From Rhodospirillaceae bacterium (GTDB taxonomy: Bacteria; Pseudomonadota; Alphaproteobacteria; Bin65), in contig WTGH01000027.1 in the NCBI GenBank assembly GCA_011523655.1, positions 24,599-88,598 of the forward strand: a DNA stretch of 64,000 nt, read 5' to 3'. Every line of letters begins with the position of its first letter. Position 1 is the first letter of the stretch. The position numbers and the translations under genes were made by a program. Of the stretch, positions 60,554-64,000 are shown piece by piece. The notes under the pieces are model-generated. The model searched no databases, had not been told where the DNA came from, and saw only the letters and a list, made by a program, of their open reading frames with translations.

Positions 60554-61285
60554 TTGTCGGATTTCTCGGAATTCGTGGTTTACGCCGACGAGAGTGGCGA
60601 TCACGGGCTCGTCGCCATCGATCCACAATACCCGGTTTTTGCGCTTGTCTTCTGCGCCCTGCGCAAGGCCGACTACATCGCCGACGTCGTTCCCGCCGTT
60701 CAGCGTTTCAAGTTTGGCATCTGGGGGCACGATGCGGTTGTCCTGCACGAACATGATATCCGCAAGAGTAAGGGGCCGTTCGCGATCTTGCTGACCGACA
60801 GGGCATTGCGCGAACGGTTCTATAGCGATCTCAACAGCTTGGTCGAAGCGGCACCCGTGACGATATTCGCGGCTGTCATCGATAAGACCGGCCTGCACGC
60901 GAGATATGCCGACACCCAAAATCCCTACCGGATCGCACTTCGTTTCTGCATGAAGCAGCTGCACACCATGTTAAGCGAGGAGAGGCAGCACGGCAGGACG
61001 GTTCACGTCATCTTCGAGAGCCGCGGCAGGAAGGAGGACCGGGAGCTCGAACTGGAGTTTCGCCGGATCGCTGCCAACGACAGCGGCTCCGGCCCTGGCC
61101 GGCAGGATTTCGGGCTGTTCGATTTCCAGCCGGTGTTCGTCCCGAAGGCGGCGAACTCCGTCGGCCTGCAACTCGCAGACCTGACGGCGCGGCCCATCGC
61201 GCTGTCGCACCTGCGCCCGGACCAGCCCAACCGCGCCTTCGAGATCGTTCGACCGAAGATCGGCGGATTGGCTCAACTGCCGTGA
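60554..61285 (+). CDS. DUF3800-family protein
   Basis: A 243-residue protein of the DUF3800 family, with an RNase H-like fold (VVYADESGDHG at the N-terminus, SVGLQLADLTARPIA near the C-terminus). The aspartates of the first motif and of the QLADL motif are present. These proteins often occur near mobile elements or defence genes; no function is proven. A TTG start at 60554 with AGCGGGGG upstream is used. No partner gene is adjacent. Confidence 0.75.
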   Translation: MSDFSEFVVYADESGDHGLVAIDPQYPVFALVFCALRKADYIADVVPAVQRFKFGIWGHDAVVLHEHDIRKSKGPFAILLTDRALRERFYSDLNSLVEAAPVTIFAAVIDKTGLHARYADTQNPYRIALRFCMKQLHTMLSEERQHGRTVHVIFESRGRKEDRELELEFRRIAANDSGSGPGRQDFGLFDFQPVFVPKAANSVGLQLADLTARPIALSHLRPDQPNRAFEIVRPKIGGLAQLP

Positions 61286-61299
61286 ACGCCCGAGGCCGG

Positions 61300-61362
61300 A
61301 AAAACAAAAGGGCCCCGGAAGTTCCAGGACCCTTCTGTCGACCGGGAAATTCCCAATCCTTT
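61300..61362 (-). ncRNA. Candidate small RNA of about 63 bases
   Basis: On the minus strand a sigma70-like promoter (TTGCGA, 17 bases, TATATA) is followed by a short non-coding stretch that starts near 61362 and ends in a Rho-independent terminator with TTTTGTTTTT. Two hairpins are predicted: GGGAA/TTCCC near the 5' end and the terminator. The terminator stem (61334-61308) pairs fully on the minus strand with two G-U pairs, but has two C-A mismatches on the plus strand, so the minus strand is the transcribed one. Size and layout resemble abundant alphaproteobacterial sRNAs, but family is not verified. Confidence 0.6.
61308..61334 (-). terminator. Rho-independent terminator of the small RNA
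   Basis: On the minus strand an 11-bp stem (AAGGGTCCTGG with CCGGGGCCCTT, including two G-T wobbles) closes the loop AACTT and is followed by TTGTTTTT. On the plus strand it may also weakly end the DUF3800 transcript. Confidence 0.75.
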
Positions 61363-61368
61363 GGCCGA

Positions 61369-61397
61369 TATATAGTCACCGGCCGCAACGCTCGCAA
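61369..61397 (-). promoter_or_regulatory. Sigma70-like promoter of the small RNA
   Basis: On the minus strand, TTGCGA (61397-61392) and TATATA (61374-61369) are 17 bases apart, close to consensus. The expected start point is an A near 61362. No coding frame lies downstream before the terminator. Confidence 0.6.
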
Positions 61398-61553
61398 GCA
61401 AATTCGGCCAGACGGTTCGTACGCCGGACGCCGCCCGCCCATACCGAAACGGCGCACCGGCCATGACTCGCCGCGCCCGCCCTTAGCCCCTATGTTCGCC
61501 CCACGGCGGCGCTCTTGCGGGCGCCGTTCGTTTGCCGGCAGGGAGCGGACATC

Positions 61554-63896
61554 ATGGACGGCAGCGGAGAACGGCATTACGGCATCGGCGACCGGGCGCC
61601 CCGCAAGGAGGATCGCCGCCTGCTGACCGGCCGCGGCCGCTATGCCGACGATGTCCGGATCGCGGGCGCGCTCGCCGGCCATGTCCTGCGCGCGCCGGAA
61701 GCCCACGGGGATATCCGCACGCTCGATATCGCCGCCGCCGCGGCCATGCCGGGCGTGCGCCTCGTTCTGCGCGCCGAAGACCTGATCGAATTCGGCTGCC
61801 GGCCGATCCCGTGCCGGCTGCCCATCAAGGGCCGCAACGGCGAAGCCATCGCCGTGCCGGTCCGCCATGCCCTCGCGCACGGCCGGGTCCGCTTTGCCGG
61901 CGAACCCGTCGCTTTCGTCGTCGCCGATACGCCGGAGCAGGCGCGCGACGCCGCCGAAGCCATCATTCTCGATATCGACCCGCTGCCCGTCCTGCTCGAT
62001 CCCTGGCAGGCGCTCGAACCCGAGGCGCCGCTCCTGCACGACAGCGTGCCCGGAAATCTCGCCCTCGACTGGGCCGGCGGCGACGAAGCGGCGACGGAAA
62101 AGGAGTTCGCCGGGGCGGCCCATGTCACCCGCCTGCGCATCGCCAGCCAGCGCGTCGCACCGACGCCGATCGAGCCGCGCAGCGGCACGGCGGCCTGGGA
62201 CAGCGAAACCGGGCGCTACACGCTGCACACCGGCGGGCAGGGCGCGTTCGGCCTGTCCCGGACCCTGGCCGATCTGCTCGGCGGAGAATCCGGCGACGTC
62301 CGGGTCCTGATGGAGGATGTCGGCGGCTCCTTCGGCATGAAGGGTGGCGCCTATCCGGAGCATGTGCTGTGCTTGGCCGCCGCCCGGCTGACCGGTCGCC
62401 CTGTGCGCTGGCGCGACGACCGCTCCGACAGCTTCCTCGGCGACGCCGCCGGCCGCGACATCCATGTCGACGGCGAACTGGCGCTGGACGCGGACGGCCG
62501 CATCCTCGCCATGCGGCTCACCGGCGTCGCCAACATGGGCGCCTTCGTCTCCGGCGTCGGCCCGCTGCCGGGTTCGACCAACATCCTCAAAAACGGCGCG
62601 TCGCTCTACCGGATTCCGGCGGCGTTCGTGAACATGCGCTGCGTGCTGACCAACCAGAACCCGGTCGCCGCCTATCGCGGCGCCGGCCGGCCGGACGGTA
62701 ACCTGTTCACCGACCGGCTGGTCGACACGGCGGCGCGGGAGACCGGCAGGGACCCGGCGGAATTCCGCCGCCTGAACCTGCTCCGGCCCGACGAACTGCC
62801 CTACACGGCGGTTTCCGGCCAGGTCTACCGCGAGGGCGAATTCGAGGCCGTGCTGGACAAGGCGCTGGCGGCGGCCGACGCGGTCGGCTTCGCGGCGCGC
62901 AGGGCGGACAGCGACGCGCGCGGCCTGGTCCGCGGCCTCGGCGTTGCCAGCTATCTCGAAGCGACCGCACCGCCCGGCAGGGAGATGGGCGGCATCCGGT
63001 TCGAGGCGGATGGCCGGATCACCTTCATCACCGGCACCAAGGATTACGGCCAGGGCCACGAAAGCACCTATGCCCAGGTGCTCGGCGAAAGGCTCGGCGT
63101 GTCCTACGACCGGATCGGGCTGCTGCAGGGCGACAGCGACGCCTTGCTCCACGGCGGCGGTTCAGGCGGCTCCCGCTCCCTGATGGCAAGCGGCAAGGCC
63201 GCGGTCGAGGCGGCCGACGCGGTTGTCGAAAAGGGCCGGAGCGCGGCGGCGCATTTTCTCGAAGCGGCCGTCGCCGATATCGAGTTCGGCGGCGGGCAGT
63301 TCCGGGTCGCGGGCACGGACCGGACCATCGCGCTGCACGACCTTGCTGCGCGAATGAGAGAAGAACCGTTGCAGGGCGAAGGGCTCGACAGCCTCGATGT
63401 CGCGCTGGTCGTCGAGACGCCGCCCTCGGCCTTTCCGAACGGATGCCATATCTGCGAGGTCGAGTTGGACCCGGAGACCGGCGCGATAACCGTCGACCGC
63501 TACGTCGCGGTCGGCGATTTCGGCACGATCGTGAATCCGATGCTGGTCGAGGCGCAGATGCACGGCGGCGTGACCCAGGGGCTGGGCCAGGCGCTGATGG
63601 AAGACGTGGTGCTGGACGGCGAGGGCCAGTGCCTGAGCGGTTCGCTGATGGACTACTGCATCCCGCGGGCCTCGGACCTGCCGGACCTGGCGCACATGAT
63701 CGTGGGCGATCATCCGGTGCCGACGGAAACCAATCCGCTCGGCGTCAAGGGCTGCGGCGAAGCGGGAACGACCGGGGCGCTGCCGGCGGTCGCCAATGCA
63801 GTAGCCGATGCCCTGCAGCAATGCGGCGTCGCCGGGTTCGACATGCCGGCAACGCCGTACCGGATCTGGCGCCTGCTGAACGGGACCGCGGGCTAA
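61554..63896 (+). CDS. CoxL-like molybdenum hydroxylase large subunit
   Basis: A 780-residue Mo-cofactor subunit of the xanthine dehydrogenase/CO dehydrogenase family. Motifs are [11 protein letters not shown] at the start, [27 protein letters not shown] and the closing [10 protein letters not shown] with the catalytic Glu. The active-site loop is AYRGAGR, not the AYxCSFR of form I CO dehydrogenase, so CO oxidation is unlikely; it probably hydroxylates an organic substrate. Start ATG at 61554 after GGGAGCGG. The small and medium subunits are not seen in this window and may lie downstream. Confidence 0.85.
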   Translation: MDGSGERHYGIGDRAPRKEDRRLLTGRGRYADDVRIAGALAGHVLRAPEAHGDIRTLDIAAAAAMPGVRLVLRAEDLIEFGCRPIPCRLPIKGRNGEAIAVPVRHALAHGRVRFAGEPVAFVVADTPEQARDAAEAIILDIDPLPVLLDPWQALEPEAPLLHDSVPGNLALDWAGGDEAATEKEFAGAAHVTRLRIASQRVAPTPIEPRSGTAAWDSETGRYTLHTGGQGAFGLSRTLADLLGGESGDVRVLMEDVGGSFGMKGGAYPEHVLCLAAARLTGRPVRWRDDRSDSFLGDAAGRDIHVDGELALDADGRILAMRLTGVANMGAFVSGVGPLPGSTNILKNGASLYRIPAAFVNMRCVLTNQNPVAAYRGAGRPDGNLFTDRLVDTAARETGRDPAEFRRLNLLRPDELPYTAVSGQVYREGEFEAVLDKALAAADAVGFAARRADSDARGLVRGLGVASYLEATAPPGREMGGIRFEADGRITFITGTKDYGQGHESTYAQVLGERLGVSYDRIGLLQGDSDALLHGGGSGGSRSLMASGKAAVEAADAVVEKGRSAAAHFLEAAVADIEFGGGQFRVAGTDRTIALHDLAARMREEPLQGEGLDSLDVALVVETPPSAFPNGCHICEVELDPETGAITVDRYVAVGDFGTIVNPMLVEAQMHGGVTQGLGQALMEDVVLDGEGQCLSGSLMDYCIPRASDLPDLAHMIVGDHPVPTETNPLGVKGCGEAGTTGALPAVANAVADALQQCGVAGFDMPATPYRIWRLLNGTAG

Positions 63897-64000
63897 GGCA
63901 CGCCCGCTTTGTGCTGAACTGCGGCGTCCCTCGATACGGCGCGCAGGCGCGCCTACTCGGGATGAGGGTGTGTAGTGAATTCGCTCCCCTTCACCCTCAC

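Noticed and set aside
61554..63896. Aerobic CO dehydrogenase (form I CoxL)
   Set aside because: The active-site loop is AYRGAGR rather than AYxCSFR, so the CO-oxidising signature is absent.

Overview
The window looks like chromosomal DNA of an Alphaproteobacterium with high GC content. It is probably a Rhodospirillales- or Rhizobiales-like lithoheterotroph. This rests on gene content (Sox plus sHdr sulfur oxidation, molybdenum hydroxylases, Liv-type ABC uptake), Tat-dependent periplasmic redox proteins and dense ATGA-overlap operons. I cannot name a genus from sequence alone.

Sulfur block, 1-23779. It opens with the tail of soxX, then soxYZAB, a CcdA-type electron carrier (soxV) and two thioredoxin-like SoxW paralogues. 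No soxCD follows soxB. A TusA carrier diverges from an operon of an HDAC-like deacylase, a YeeE/YedE sulfur transporter and a full set for attaching sulfur-pathway lipoate: lipS1-lipT-lipS2-sLpl-lipX. After a YhaV/PrlF toxin-antitoxin pair comes dsrE-shdrC1-B1-A-hyp-C2-B2-orf-lbpA. The natural reading is that periplasmic Sox proteins oxidise thiosulfate. Sulfane sulfur is then moved to the cytoplasm and passed by TusA/DsrE to the heterodisulfide-reductase-like complex, which uses a lipoyl carrier (LbpA) as cofactor.

Accessory metabolism, 23789-33755. This holds a DAO-GcvT dehydrogenase, an AT-rich non-coding patch, a luciferase-like monooxygenase, and a GltS-like transporter / amidohydrolase / COG0523 GTPase operon with a divergent LysR regulator.

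Mobile element, 34112-43897. A compact 9.8-kb element lies between 47-bp direct repeats that are the 3' part of tRNA-Lys(UUU). It has an integrase, an AlpA-like HTH, an HTH/PriCT-like replication protein, TerL, HNH, major capsid protein, a protease with two tandem domains, a connector and a portal. It has no tail, lysis or repressor module. The architecture is that of a capsid-forming phage satellite and is the strongest candidate for an under-described system here.

Catabolic block, 44333-60269. An acyl-CoA synthetase and a MarR regulator precede a long operon: molybdenum hydroxylase (FAD subunit plus fused FeS/Mo subunit), 6-hydroxynicotinate-reductase homologue, UPF0280, Rieske oxygenase, Liv ABC importer (fused LivHM), DUF1185 and an enamidase homologue. 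It resembles the reductive nicotinate route of anaerobes placed in an apparently aerobic setting. The window ends with a DUF3800 protein, a probable small RNA on the minus strand (61300-61362) and an orphan CoxL-like molybdenum subunit.
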